A stretch of 64,000 nucleotides of DNA from Sclerodactyla briareus. Lineage: Eukaryota; Echinodermata; Holothuroidea; Dendrochirotida; Sclerodactylidae. Shown piece by piece: positions 47,200-57,760 of the stretch. The notes under the pieces were generated by a model. The model worked only from the letters and a program-made list of their open reading frames with translations. It was not told where the DNA came from and ran no database searches. Location of the stretch: NCBI GenBank assembly GCA_026419785.1, contig JAODTK010002554.1, positions 1 through 64,000 of the forward strand. The letters run 5' to 3'. The translations under genes were made by a program, and so were the position numbers. Numbering within the stretch: the first letter of the stretch is position 1; every line of letters starts with the position of its first letter.

Positions 47200-47330
47200 T
47201 CCTCTTCGCTAACGGGAGTCACCCGCCACAGTTACGTTGCTGAATGGGCGTAGGTCCAAGGGCTTGCTAGATACCGGTTTGCTGGAATCTTACAATTTTA
47301 CTACAACAGTTAGTTGTCGCATCACTCCAT
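47200..47330 (+). pseudogene. Retroviral-type aspartyl protease fragment (Ty3/gypsy-like)
   Basis: One plus-strand frame reads ESPATVTLLNGRRSKGLLDT and then GLLESYNFTTTVS. This fits the active-site region of retrotransposon proteases (V.ING...KALLDTGSS.SFI...V). The catalytic aspartate sits in LLDTG (GATACCGGT at 47270-47278), while the usual GSS after it is GLL. The frame extends upstream over arginine-rich sequence (to about 46870) that could be gag remnant, but no complete CCHC knuckle is visible. Downstream the frame is broken by stops, and no reverse transcriptase follows. The fragment is short, so family assignment below 'retroviral-type protease' is uncertain. Confidence 0.5.
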
Positions 47331-47618
47331 TGACGGGAGTATGCTGGCATTAGGCGCAAGGGGTGTACCCTTGGTGATGGCCGATAACCGCTCCATCGCT
47401 GAGGTCCCACTATACTGATCAGCACTATTACCATGTGCTAATGGTGCCGATTCACACTGCTGCAGACTCTTGCCTCGAGACTGCCACTAGCTGTGTGGTA
47501 AGAACTTCGTCTAAAAGCAGCCACGCTGAACTAGTGTGAACAGGATGGGTACTAGTTTCAGGGGTGAGGATTGATGGTGAAACAGTAACAGGGGACAGGG
47601 GACAAGGATTGAGAGCGA
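47331..47618. other. GC-richer DNA between the protease scrap and a SINE
   Basis: May be further decayed retrotransposon polyprotein; a phrase VPLVMADNRSIAEVPLY in a shifted frame is compatible with the second half of a protease but is not decisive. Confidence 0.3.
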
Positions 47619-47850
47619 TCCGAGTGGTTGGCGCAGATGGCAGAACGCCGGCCTTTCACCTGGTAGATCGGGGTTCGGAACCCGGTCAGGTCACACCGAA
47701 GATTCGAAAATGATACAAGTTGCTTTCTCCTTGAACACAAGACACTGGGACAGGAAAGGGAACTGCTGTCCGGGCAGCATTGGTCCGGTCGTCTGACTGC
47801 AGGTAGGCTATAGCACCGGAGTGCCTGGATCATTAGCAGCTAGGCGCTGT
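47619..47850 (+). mobile_element. tRNA-derived SINE, copy D
   Basis: The head GAGTGGTTGGCGCAGATGGC.AGAACGC and the B-box region GGTTCGGAACCCGGTCAGGTCA (about 47672-47694) correspond to copy C. The following GAAGATT..GAAAATGATAC corresponds to the AAGACTTTGAGAACGGTAC of copy C. After TTGCTTTCTCCTTGAACACAAG the body differs more. It ends near 47850 without a clear tail. Confidence 0.75.
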
Positions 47851-49184
47851 TCACAACGTATACCTCTTCGTTGCACACTTCCGATTGGCGTGTTGAAATG
47901 ATACCAACCCATTGCTTTCCAAATGATCATTATAATACTGGTACAAAGGGACCTATTTCAAGAAGAACCGTGGGCGAGTTCTAAGAATAAATTGACCCGA
48001 GGTGTCATTCACGAATGTTGTTCTTCTCTTCTTCGTGTGATGTATCCATAATTCCTTATTGGGGGAACACCGTGTAGCAATGGGAGAAAAGCGTCTAATC
48101 TAAGGAATGAAATATGGAGAAATGTGAAGAAAAGGTAACAAAACAACGCCAAACAAGCGAGTGTATAGCTCCATTTTCGGATGGGTTAGGAAATACTGCA
48201 GTTAGTCTAACAGATATTTGGTCACTTCAGCTTGAATTGTCGAATTCATTGAATACCTTCATTTGTTTCCTGCAATCTGATTGACCAAAGAGTTGAATCA
48301 ACCAGTATCGTTTCAAATCGAGGGTAGGGTGCACTGGGTGCTTTGCATATTCTTGTCTGAGAAGAATTTATTATTATCCGGACTCTGATTGTTTAGCTGG
48401 TGCGCAGCCATAGTAACTATGTTTTACCATGTACCAGCCAGTACACAAATTAACTAGAAACATATTAGCCTATGGTTTGGATAGTTGCTATGGTGATACA
48501 CTTTGTGGTCACAAAAACATTCCCATGATAAATCATACAGTCTACACAGCGCAGCACGCAAACTGACAGTCTGACACTGAAGTGTAACAAAACAACTGCT
48601 ACGTAGTTAGTACACACTGTTATGTAGTATTGTTACAGTACTAGCGCTCGCGTACCTGCTCGAATTGTACACACACAACCCAGCTAAATGCTACAGCCTG
48701 GCTCACAAATACAAGGCTGGGCGACGCACATCTTTCCAAATATTATCCCGATTAATGGAACAAGGTGTGCACACATGGCAAATATCTCTTAACTGTATGA
48801 AAAAAAACCCATCGAAATTCGGTAATTGTTTGCCAGTCCCGCCTGCGTAGGTGATCAGTTGCTGTTAACGTTACAAAATGTTAGGCTACACTGTTCGTCA
48901 GTTTTCGAAATGAGTAAGCCTTAAAAAATATCATGGAGAATAAATAACCTTCAACCGGCAGAAGTTACCTGTTATGTCTTGGAAATCTGAGAGATTGTCT
49001 ATCTGCCATTCGGTGTTTCATCGATAGGTGTTTTCTAGATAGCAACCTTGCCGCAAGTCGGATACAAATTTCTTCATGGATATGGAGTTAGTGCATAATC
49101 GGTGTTCAAGCATCAAACATGTAGAACTGTGATCAGTGGAATACGCTGTGTGTTGTGTAAATATGCCTATAGACACTTCAGCTT
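47851..49184. other. Unannotated DNA
   Basis: No gene, repeat or transposon domain recognised in this stretch. Confidence 0.4.
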
Positions 49185-49385
49185 CTGATTCGAACTATAT
49201 CGTTTTGTGTTAATCTCACTACGTTAAACTAGGAGATTCGCCGTTATGATACCCTGACCTGATTAGGGAGAATGATTAACGAACAACAAAAAGTTATTTT
49301 TATACTTTTCCGAGTTGTGTTTATGAATAGCGATAGAAACGAGGGTACTTGGGTCGTTGCTGCATTTGAGACTTCTGAAGACGTC
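49185..49385 (+). repeat. Dispersed repeat W, copy 2
   Basis: Same-orientation partner of 36825-37060; the shared blocks are described there. This copy is shorter because the T-rich stretch in the middle of copy 1 is absent. Confidence 0.7.
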
Positions 49386-52219
49386 ATCGTAGAGGGAAAA
49401 TACCTCGCCCTCGGCTCGGAGTTTAAGCCTCCCGCACGATGGCATCATCATTGGTCCTAAATGCAACAAACGACCTCAGCATCCTCGTATCTAAAATCAT
49501 CGACGGTATATGATAGAATTATAAACGGCTGATATGAATTAAGTGTGATCTCCTCTTTGAAATGTGATGTGGAAAGATTTCTTCGTTGAATACAGCGACC
49601 ACAGGCCTATTGTGATGAACAGACTGATTGAATATTCTGGTCCATACTAATATTTCAGGACACGCTTGTCCATGTAGCATGAGATGAATTTCTATCCATG
49701 ACAGCCTATATTTTATCACTTCGTTGCAATTGATAAACTTCGTACAGACTGCTCTAGTAGAAATATCTCTTTCCATAAGGACTTCCTGGGTTTTTTTCGC
49801 AGGTTTACTGGTGTTGATAAATTCAACCCCAGACCATTTGTCTATGATGACTTATAACAAGGAACTATTGATCGAAATCGGTGTAACTTTTTTGACACTA
49901 TGTCACGAAATGTAATGTAAGCCGTACAAAAGTTGTCATAAACTTGGCAAACAAAATCGAACTCCTCGCTACCTCATTCGGATGGATCAATTATGGATTC
50001 ACTCAACTAACGTCCTGAAAGTTCTGAATACTGTGTGTTGTGGACTACACAATAACTAACGACTAACAATTATTATCATGATTCAAACACCAATGAGACA
50101 CCTTCATTCTTGACTTGACCGCTGCACCTAAGCACTCTTCACTGCCCAAAAACAAAAACCCGCGATGGTTTATTGATTTGCTGACCGAGTTTAACGAATT
50201 AGTAGACATGACCAGAGAACGCTGCTGATGTTAATCTCATTGTGAAAATGTTTTCAAGTCATTCGTATAGCTTCATATTTGCTTTGGACTGGAAAAGCTG
50301 GTCAACCATAAGTGTACATTACATGCCTTTGTGGCACAACCTAATAATGTCGTTTATTGGGCTATGTCGATTATGACATGTCCAATTGTCATGTCACGAA
50401 CAATACAACAAAAGCATACCAATTCATTTTGGAAGAAGACAACGCCGCCAACAGCCTAACCAGAAATTAACCACTGCAGGCGATTATTATTTCGTTGACC
50501 TGGTAAACTGATTTGGGGGATCATGCCAGGCTTGACGTTGTCCTAGATACCTGTTCAGTGGTATAGAGAGACCTATGATCGTCCAGGTTTAATAAGTCGC
50601 GGGAAAATCAATTGCAGACCTCGTCAATGTCTGCCAGAGGATAGAGGTACATCGTGTTCTTGATATTCGAAGCACTTGGGACTTGAACTACCAGATGAAT
50701 ACTTCACCAATGTCGGAAAGATTCATTGTTCTACGCCTTTGTGATAGTACCTTCATACCCTGGGAGATTAGCTGTAATGTGGAGCGAATGAACAGCCTGA
50801 ATTTGGAAAAGAGGGTTCACTTGCTCGAGGCCATTATTTTCCAGGAACACATTTTCCTGATCGCGACACGTTATTTTACCAGACTGGGCCTGTGTCTGGA
50901 AGTGTTCAATGGGTGCTAAAATCACCTACCAATTTGTATCTGCATCTGTATTCTATCTACAGATATCTTTAGCACGGTGCGTGGTATAAGCGCTATAATA
51001 GAACATGCACGCATATGTCGCACACGAATATGCATGAACACTGCAATGTTATGTGTACTAATCATTCAATGACATTATTATTCCAATTACATACATCTGT
51101 TTTCACTAATATCTTCTTCAACATACGAAAGTACATGTAATGATCCCAGCATCATTGAGAATACCTAGACTCACTGAAAGGCAGTTTATAGAGTGTACAT
51201 TTGGTTCCTGAAGCATTATTGTATACAACAGTAATTTCGGTGACTACACCACAACACTACGCTAAAGTAATACACTCCGCACTAAACTAGATTAACTAAT
51301 AAAACTCATTGTAATCTGATCGACATATACATGAACATGTCCTATTATTGGTATCAATCAGTTGAATGCATGCGCTATTGTTATGTTTTATTCACCTATG
51401 TGAGGTTATGATAGTGTATATATATATAGATATAGTTTTACTTTACCAGGTTGATAGTGTTGGGATAACCAGACCTAACAAAGTTATAGTGTTGCGATAC
51501 ATTCGTTCATATGCATTTTCTAGTACTCGGATCTATTGACCTGGAAATGACGTAGTCCCAGGAAATTGTTTCACTTGTAACTTTGTTCTTGTCAGTGGTG
51601 AGATAAACTTATTTCAACAACTAAATGAGACTTTCTTGTTATGTATTCATGAGTTCCAATTCAAGCAATAACAAGGTCGTTGTCTGGCAGGGCTTATAAT
51701 ATTTCGTAACACATCGACATACTGATATAAAAAAAAGTGGGGACGATGAATACATTATGGGATTCAGTGGAAGCAAACGTTGAGAGTTCACATCTCTGTT
51801 AAGGGGGGGCCATAAAAAGAAAAGTTGGCACTTTTCGCTCACGGGAAACGTCTCAGCATGGTCCATTAGGTTCTTAATTATGTTCAGTCTTCTGACTGAC
51901 AATCTTGTGCTCCCGATGCTTCCTGCCATCTGTTGTAAGGTAGGGTAATGAGCCCGCCAGTGACCATTGATTTATGAGGTGAATTGTCATTAATATCAAA
52001 GCTCGAACTAAACAGTCGGCGTTGGGATTTACAACTTTTTAGTTCACCAACCTGGATGAACTGCGCCACGTCGGAATTTCGGGGGTTTGCCACTGGTTCA
52101 TTTTGTTTTGACAATGTAGAGGCAGAGAGTGGTGCACACTTGGGTGTGTGGTTGTATTCCTATATTCAATTCTACTGGTAAGCGGTACTCGTGGAATTCA
52201 TCCCAGCAGCGAGAAACGT
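49386..52219. other. Unannotated DNA
   Basis: No gene recognised. A short TA array lies at about 51418-51432. Open frames are under 100 codons and carry no motif. Confidence 0.4.
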
Positions 52220-52513
52220 GGTTGTAGTTCCTGCACCTGTAAACTTTGGTGGGGGAGCAACGCGCATTACGCATACTTGCCGGCAGCATTATAAGCCGCT
52301 CCGTCACTCAGTAAATTTGTGTTTTTTCCCAGCTGCGTGGACCTTACATTATGCAGAATCAGACACCGGTTGTAGTTCCTGCACCTGTATCAGTTCTGGT
52401 GGGGAGAAACACGCATGACGCATAGCTTGCGGCGGCGATACACGTATCCGATCCGTCATCCAGTATCATTTTTTTTCACGTTCCGGCCTTACATTCAGCA
52501 GCATGCCCAGCCA
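52220..52513. repeat. Tandem duplication, two units of 148 bp
   Basis: Units start at 52220 and 52368, both with GGTTGTAGTTCCTGCACCTG. Shared further on: GGTGGGG.G, ACGCGCATTACGCAT / ACACGCATGACGCAT, CCG.TCCGTCA..CAGTA, GTT..TTTTC and CCTTACATT..GCAG. Divergence is moderate, with several small indels. Confidence 0.85.
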
Positions 52514-52577
52514 TTTTGGCGACGTTTAATGTAACATTAGCAGTGGTTTCACGCCACATTGTTTACCACTCAGTATA

Positions 52578-52578
52578 A

Positions 52579-52634
<56 letters not shown>

Positions 52635-52670
52635 CTCTATCTATCTATTTCTATCTGTATCTATCTATAC
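52578..52670. repeat. (CTAT)n microsatellite
   Basis: About 20 CTAT units with single-base interruptions near the 3' end. The serine/isoleucine/tyrosine/leucine open frame across it is an artefact of the repeat. Confidence 0.95.
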
Positions 52671-53339
52671 TCACCCCCATCCGTCCCGCCAACCAGCCAT
52701 CTATACATGCTATCCGAATCTTTTCAAAATTTATTCGAATTGCCACTACATCCTTCGATGAATCATGATGAAAAACAAAGCGCAGTCGAAACGTCTTGAT
52801 AGCTGCGGACGGCAAAATTCCTGTGGCGAATACACTGCCACTGCATGTTCTTCACCAATCCACATTTATTGTTTATCCACATTCAATCCACCAATCCACC
52901 TTACTGACATCTGTCATAACCATGGACTGGCTTGGAACATGTCTACCACGTGGGCCAATTTTTAATATAGTGCCCAGCACAAAGTACCCAACTGAATATT
53001 CCTAGTCATTTAATTAGGCATTTATGTCAACAAAACCTGCAACATGTGGAACCAGCTCCCCATCCAACAATCTGGGCGGACTCAAGACTCCCAACCAACA
53101 ATCTAGGGCGAGATTGAAGACAGACAAATCATTTTCCCCTGGACAATAGGTTTTCATGTCAACTATGCTGGCAAATCTGGACCTTCTACAGATAAGGTAA
53201 CACTTGCTCTGGGGAGGGATGGAGTACTGTAAACAAACCACTCTCACAGTCATAGAGCTGAATGAAAGTTGGAAATTGGGGTAATTATTCATTTAATTTA
53301 AAATCTAATCACACTATGCGAACATAAATGTGGCTCAGC
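52671..53339. other. Unannotated DNA
   Basis: No gene, repeat or transposon domain recognised in this stretch. Confidence 0.4.
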
Positions 53340-53475
53340 CTAGCCAGTAGCGGCTCCATCCCACCTACCTAATTTCACCCTGATCGGACGTACGGTTTAG
53401 AAGTTATGAATGAACGTGACGAACAGACGGGACGAACTAACGAACGAACGAACGGACGAACGAACGAACGGAAGG
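53340..53475 (+). mobile_element. Possible retroelement 3' tail with (AACG)n
   Basis: TTTCACCCTGATCGGACGTACGG..TAGAAGTTATGAATGAACGTGACGAACAGACGG leads into an AACGAACGAACGGACG array (53424-53472). A short conserved-looking body ending in a tetranucleotide array with GACAGA/GACGGA is common for 3' ends of RTE-like LINEs and their SINEs. No coding part is visible, so the assignment rests on this resemblance only. Confidence 0.4.
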
Positions 53476-53685
53476 TGAGACATGATGACTTGTGAGTCTG
53501 CTATCCCGCAGCTAATAAGGGGGCTGCTCAGGGTTCTTGGTCAAAAGTCATCTGGGGGTTGAAATAGTAATTTCGATAGTTTCTAAAATTTGGAAAATAA
53601 TGGTATCATAAAACACTGTAAAAGGGTACCCTGCGAAGTGCACTCATAGCTCTATAAAATAAATTAGGGCTACCACACTCGAAAA
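53476..53685. other. Spacer before SINE copy C
   Basis: Nothing recognised. The phrase AGTGCACTCATAGCTCTATAAAATAAATTAGGGCTACCACACTC at 53637-53680 resembles 54095-54135 (AGTGCAGTTCAACTCTATATAATACATTAGTGCTACCGCA), so related sequence stands on both sides of the SINE. Confidence 0.5.
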
Positions 53686-54168
53686 TGAATGGTATCAATA
53701 GAGTGGTTGGCACCCAATTGGTAGAGCGTCTTCCACCGGGAGACAGGGGTTCCATCCCCGGTCGGGTCATACCTAAGACTTTGAGAACGGTACCTGTTGT
53801 CTTCTCGCTGGACGCTCAGTACGAGGGAATTTGGAACAGGGACAGACGAGGGTCAGTCAATTTGCATTTGCCGTCTGTTGGTGATCCCCCCCCCCCCACA
53901 CACACACATTAGGGTAGTATCAGAGTGACATTTCCTTGGTTTCGTGCACTTGGTGAAGTGTTCGCAGCTGACAATGAAGTGCAGTATCTAAGTCCGCACC
54001 CTTGCAGGTTCTTAATAATAGGCTCGATTGAGTGTGCTCGGCAGGTATTCCATAACGAAAATAATAATTATCGCAAACATGTATTCCTTCGGAGTGCAGT
54101 TCAACTCTATATAATACATTAGTGCTACCGCATTATAGTCTCCTGTTTTCTGGGATGTACCACTAATC
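53686..54168 (+). mobile_element. tRNA-derived SINE, copy C, with 3' tail
   Basis: The head GAGTGGTTGGCACCCAATTGGTAGAGCG..CACCGGGAGAC with B-box GGGTTCCATCC (about 53747) runs into GGTCGGGTCATACC. The body has GGTACCTGTTGTCTTCTCGCTGG and GACAGACGAGGGTCAGTCAATTTGC. A poly-C/(CA)n insertion (53886-53908) interrupts it. The distal segment TTCGCAGCTGACAATGAAGTGCAGTATC and GCACCCTTGC matches copies A and B. The tail AATACATTAGTGCTACCGCA recurs at 55027 and 56402 inside the tandem array, so this end and the array share sequence. Confidence 0.75.
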
Positions 54169-54345
54169 GGGGCCCACTGTCTCAAGCTCCGTAGTAAACG
54201 TTGCGGATTATACATTCAGAACCATGTCTTTTCGCAAAGAGTGATTAATGAGTGAGTGGAATAGAATCCCTGCAGATTTTTTTGGTCGATGAGTGTTAAT
54301 GCTTCAAAAACAATCTTGACTTGATTTCTGGGAATCGTTGGCGAA
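54169..54345 (+). pseudogene. LINE polyprotein C-terminus, array unit 1 (partial)
   Basis: Translates in broken frames as GHCLKLR..., RVINE, WNxxPAD, then FKNNLDLI-like sequence. Only the part from the RGHxLKL motif onward is present; the upstream coding block seen before units 2 and 3 is missing here. Family: C-terminal region of jockey/CR1-like non-LTR elements. Confidence 0.7.
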
Positions 54346-55329
54346 TCCTTGAGTTGTTTTCATTCTTGTGTTGTTGTGGTTTTCAGGTCGTTCATGAGGA
54401 CTCGGCTCCTCCTTGAACCTTCACCACTAATTTAAACTAATCCAAAATTTCAGATCGGAGCAGTGTTTTCTTGAGAGCAATTTTGTTACTCTCGGGACTG
54501 CTGAAAACAAGCATAAATGTCGGCCAGCGCAGAAATCCTCACCTCCAGTTCAGACAAGAACACTAGTTGGTCCAAGGTCCAGAGTGCGACAGCTGGAATG
54601 AATATGGAAAAAGGGGGTTGACCGATGTGAATCTCGAGCAAGAATTACCCAAAATCTCTACTGAAAACCTTTTTTTTCTCGTTCAGATGAAATACCAGGA
54701 AACGTACAGTATTGTGCTAATAATCTTCTTTCACGTAGAGGAGTGGATGTGAATCATATACCCTTATGATCGTGGTTTTGACTTGATGTCTCCAAATGAC
54801 AACTTCTGTTTTATCTCTTTATTTTTGGGAATAGTGGTCACTGCTTCAGAATAATCACGGAAGAAGTGTCGTTTCTTTTTTTCCCCAGGTTTTGTAGATA
54901 CACGAGTGTTGATCGGGCACTCGCAATCTCACCAAGTCTATGCCCAGTGTCTTCATGATGCAGAAGACTTATATTTTCCAAGCCCTCTGCGGTACATGAG
55001 AAAGTACTTCGGAGTGCAATTTCAATATAATACATTAGTGCTACCGCACTCAAATTATAGTCTCAGTTCTGAGGATGGGGGCGTGCTCAGAGTATCAAAA
55101 GGTATTTGCTCCGGTACTATGCAGATGATCCTCTAATGATGCATTGGAATTTCTTATTTATTTTGTTTATTAGGGTATTGTTTTTTCCTTTCTTTTCCAC
55201 TAGATTAGGACAAAGCGGACCTAGGGACAGGAGGACAGAAGGTATTCTAGGGGTAATTGGGCCAATTTTGTTTTCGAGCAGTCCAGAGGCTTTCACTCCT
55301 ACGGAATAGACTTGATTATCATGAAAGTT

Positions 55330-55745
55330 GGATAAGCTGCTAATTGAGAACGTTCAAATGAGGACTCCGAGATTAGTTAGTTGCCGTGAGAGAAATGATT
55401 AGATCGTCTTTGGTCGGACTTCAATGGAGTTAAGACGAATTCAAGGAGATTTGATTCAGGTTTTCATATCGTCAATGGCCTTTTTTTTGTGAAAACTTAT
55501 CTTTCGACTACTCCTTGAAATTCCAATGTTACACTAACGGGGGCCACTGTCTCAAGCTCCACGGAGTAAAACACGTGCGAGTTGAATTCAGAATCATGTC
55601 TTTTTGCAAAGAGTGATTAATGAGTGAGTGGAATAGCCTCCCATCAGATTTTTTTGGTCGATGAGTGTTACTGCTTCAAAAACAGTCTTGACTTGGTTTC
55701 TGGGAATCGTTGGCGAATCCCTTACTTGTTCGTCATTCTTGTGTT
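55330..55745 (+). pseudogene. LINE polyprotein C-terminus across the unit 1/2 junction (jockey/CR1-like)
   Basis: Frames read LLIENVQMRTPRLVSC, then SMELRRIQGDLIQVF, then GHCLKLR, RVINE, WNSLPSD and CFKNSLDLV. This is the standard C-terminal order of jockey/CR1-like polyproteins (IE.VQ.RA.KLV ... SLE.RR..GDLI..FK ... RGHS.KL ... R.IN.WN.LP..VV...S...FK..LD). The WNSLP block is at 55629-55643. A 4-base duplication, TGAG within AATGAGTGAGTGGAATAG, breaks the frame immediately before WNSLP and is present in all three units. Further upstream (55095-55140) a KGIC..YADD-like phrase is probably a mutated LQDDLN motif. Confidence 0.85.
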
Positions 55746-56469
55746 TTGTGTTTTTGTTCAGAGGTCGTTCATGAGGACTCGGTTTCCTCCTGAACCTTTA
55801 CCCTAAACTAACTAATCCAAATATTTCAGATGCGGACAGATTTTTTTTAAAGCACTTTTGTTAATTTTGGGACTGCTGAAAACGAGCATTAATGTCGGCC
55901 AGCGCAGAAATCCTCACCTCCAGTTCAGACAAGAACACTAGTTGGTCCAAGGTCCAAAATGAGACAGCTGGAATGAATATGGAAAAAGGGGGTTGACCGA
56001 TGTGAATCTCGAGCAAGAATTACCCAAAATCTCTACTGAAAACCTTTTTTTTGTTTAGATGAGATACCAGGCACAGTATTGTGCTAATAATCTTATTTCA
56101 CGTAGAGGAGAGAATGTGAAATCATATACGCTTCTGATCGTGGTTTTGACTTTATGAAAAACGCTCCAAATGACAACTTCTGTTTTCTCTCTTTATTTTT
56201 GGGAATAGTGGTCACTGCTTCAGAATAATCACGGAAGAAGTGTCGTTTCTTTTTTTCCCCAGGTTTTGTAGATACACGAGTGTTGATCGGGCACTCGCAA
56301 TCTCACCAAGTCTATGCCCAGTGTCTTCATGATGCAGAAGACTTATATTTTCCATAGCCCTCTGCGGTCAGAGAAATTACTACTTCGAGTGCAATTCAAT
56401 ATAATACATTAGTGCTACCGCACTCAAATTATAGTCTCCTGTTCTGAGGATTGTGCGGGCGTTGCAATC

Positions 56470-57115
56470 AAATTATTTGCTCCGGACGCTTCAGGATGAT
56501 CCTCAATGATGCATTGGAATTTCTTATTTATTTTGGTCCGTATTAGGGTGTTTGTTTTTTCCTTTTCTTTTTCCACTAGAATTAGAGTGACAAAGAGGAC
56601 TAGGGACTAGGAGGACAGAGGTCTTCTATTGGTCAATTTGGGCCCTTTTGTTCGAGCATTCCCCAGAGGCGTTCAGCTCCTTACGGAATAGACTTGATTA
56701 TCATGAAAGTTGGATAAGCTGCTAATTGAGAACGTTCAAATGAGGACTCCGAGATTAGTTAGTTGCCGTGAGAGAAATGATTAGATCGTCTTTGGTCGGA
56801 CTTCAATGGAGTTAAGACGAATTCAAGGAGATTTGATTTAGGTTTTAAATAGCCCCTGGCTTGATGAACTTTCTTCGACTACTCCTTTGAAATTTTCCAA
56901 TGTTACCACAATAGGGGCCACTGTCTCAAGCTCCGAGTAAACGTTGCGAGTTAGACCATTCAGAATCTGTCTTTTTGCAAAGAGTGATTAATGAGTGAGT
57001 GGAATAGCCTCCCATCAGATTTTTTTGGTCGATGAGTGTTACTGCTTCAAAAACAGTCTTGACTTGGTTTCTGGGAATCGTTGGCGAATCCGTTACTTGT
57101 TCTCATTTTGTGTTG
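56470..57115 (+). pseudogene. LINE polyprotein C-terminus across the unit 2/3 junction (jockey/CR1-like)
   Basis: Begins with KLFAPD (56470-56487; family KLFADDTK, the reverse transcriptase active site, second Asp kept but first altered) and LQDDxLND-like sequence (56489-56512; family LQDDLN). Then come IENVQMRTPRLVSC (about 56722-56765), MELRRIQGDLI, GHCLKLR, RVINE and WNSLPSD (57000-57020). The distance between KLFAPD and LQDD is much shorter than in living elements, indicating a deletion. It carries the same TGAG duplication before WNSLP as the other units. Confidence 0.8.
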
Positions 57116-57760
57116 TTGGGTTTCACATGTGGTCCGTTCATGAGGACCTCGGTTCCTCCCTGCACCTTTAACCACTAAACTAAACTAATCCAAAAGTATT
57201 TCAGATTCGGACAGATTTTTTTTAAAGCACTTTTGTTAATTTTGGGACTGCTGACAAAACAGCATTCATGTCGGCCAGCGCAGAAATCCTCACCTCCAGT
57301 TCAGACAAGAACACTAGTTGGTCCAAGGTCCAAAGTGCGACAGCTGGAATGAATATGGAAAAAGGGGGTTGACCGATGTGAATCTCGAGCAAGAATTACC
57401 CAAAATCTCTACTGAACCTTTTATTTTTTTTGTTAGATGAGATACCAGGCACAGTATTGTGCTAATAATCTTATTTCACGTAGAGGAGTGGATGTGAATC
57501 ATATACCCTTATGATCGTGGTTTTGACTTTATGAAAAACGCTCCAAATGACAACTTCTGTTTTCTCTCTTTATTTTTGGGAATAGTGGTCACTGCTTCAG
57601 AATAACTACGGAAGAAGTGCCGCTTCCTTCTTGTCCCCAGGTTTTGTAGATACACCTGTGTTGATCGGGCACTCGCAATCTTACCAAGTCCATCCCCAGT
57701 GTCTTCATGATGAAGAAGACTTAATTCCACTATATTTCCAAGCTCTCTGCGGTTGAGAAG

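Larger units (their letters stand above)
54169..57760 (+). repeat. Tandem array, 2.6 units of 1.37 kb, built from a LINE 3' region
   Basis: Units start at 54169, 55540 and 56914 with GGGGCCACTGTCTCAAGCTCC (periods 1371 and 1374). The third stops matching at about 57760. Each unit holds, in order, a LINE polyprotein C-terminus, 3' non-coding sequence including GTCGGCCAGCGCAGAAATCC and TCACCTCCAGTTCAGACAAG, and a block with AATACATTAGTGCTACCGCA. The first two then return to upstream LINE coding sequence that leads into the next unit. Stretches of over 100 bases are almost identical between units and are separated by clusters of small indels. All units share the lesion described for the LINE fragments. 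Confidence 0.9.

Noticed and set aside
52559..52768. 69-codon frame with SIYLSIYLS repeats
   Set aside because: Produced by the CTAT microsatellite.
55118..55129. YADD as the LINE reverse transcriptase active site in array unit 1
   Set aside because: The aligned position in unit 2 reads as the downstream LQDDLN motif, so the YADD reading probably arose by mutation.
54906..55136. 76-codon frame in the LINE array as a separate gene
   Set aside because: It lies in non-coding sequence of the tandem unit and is not open in the other unit.
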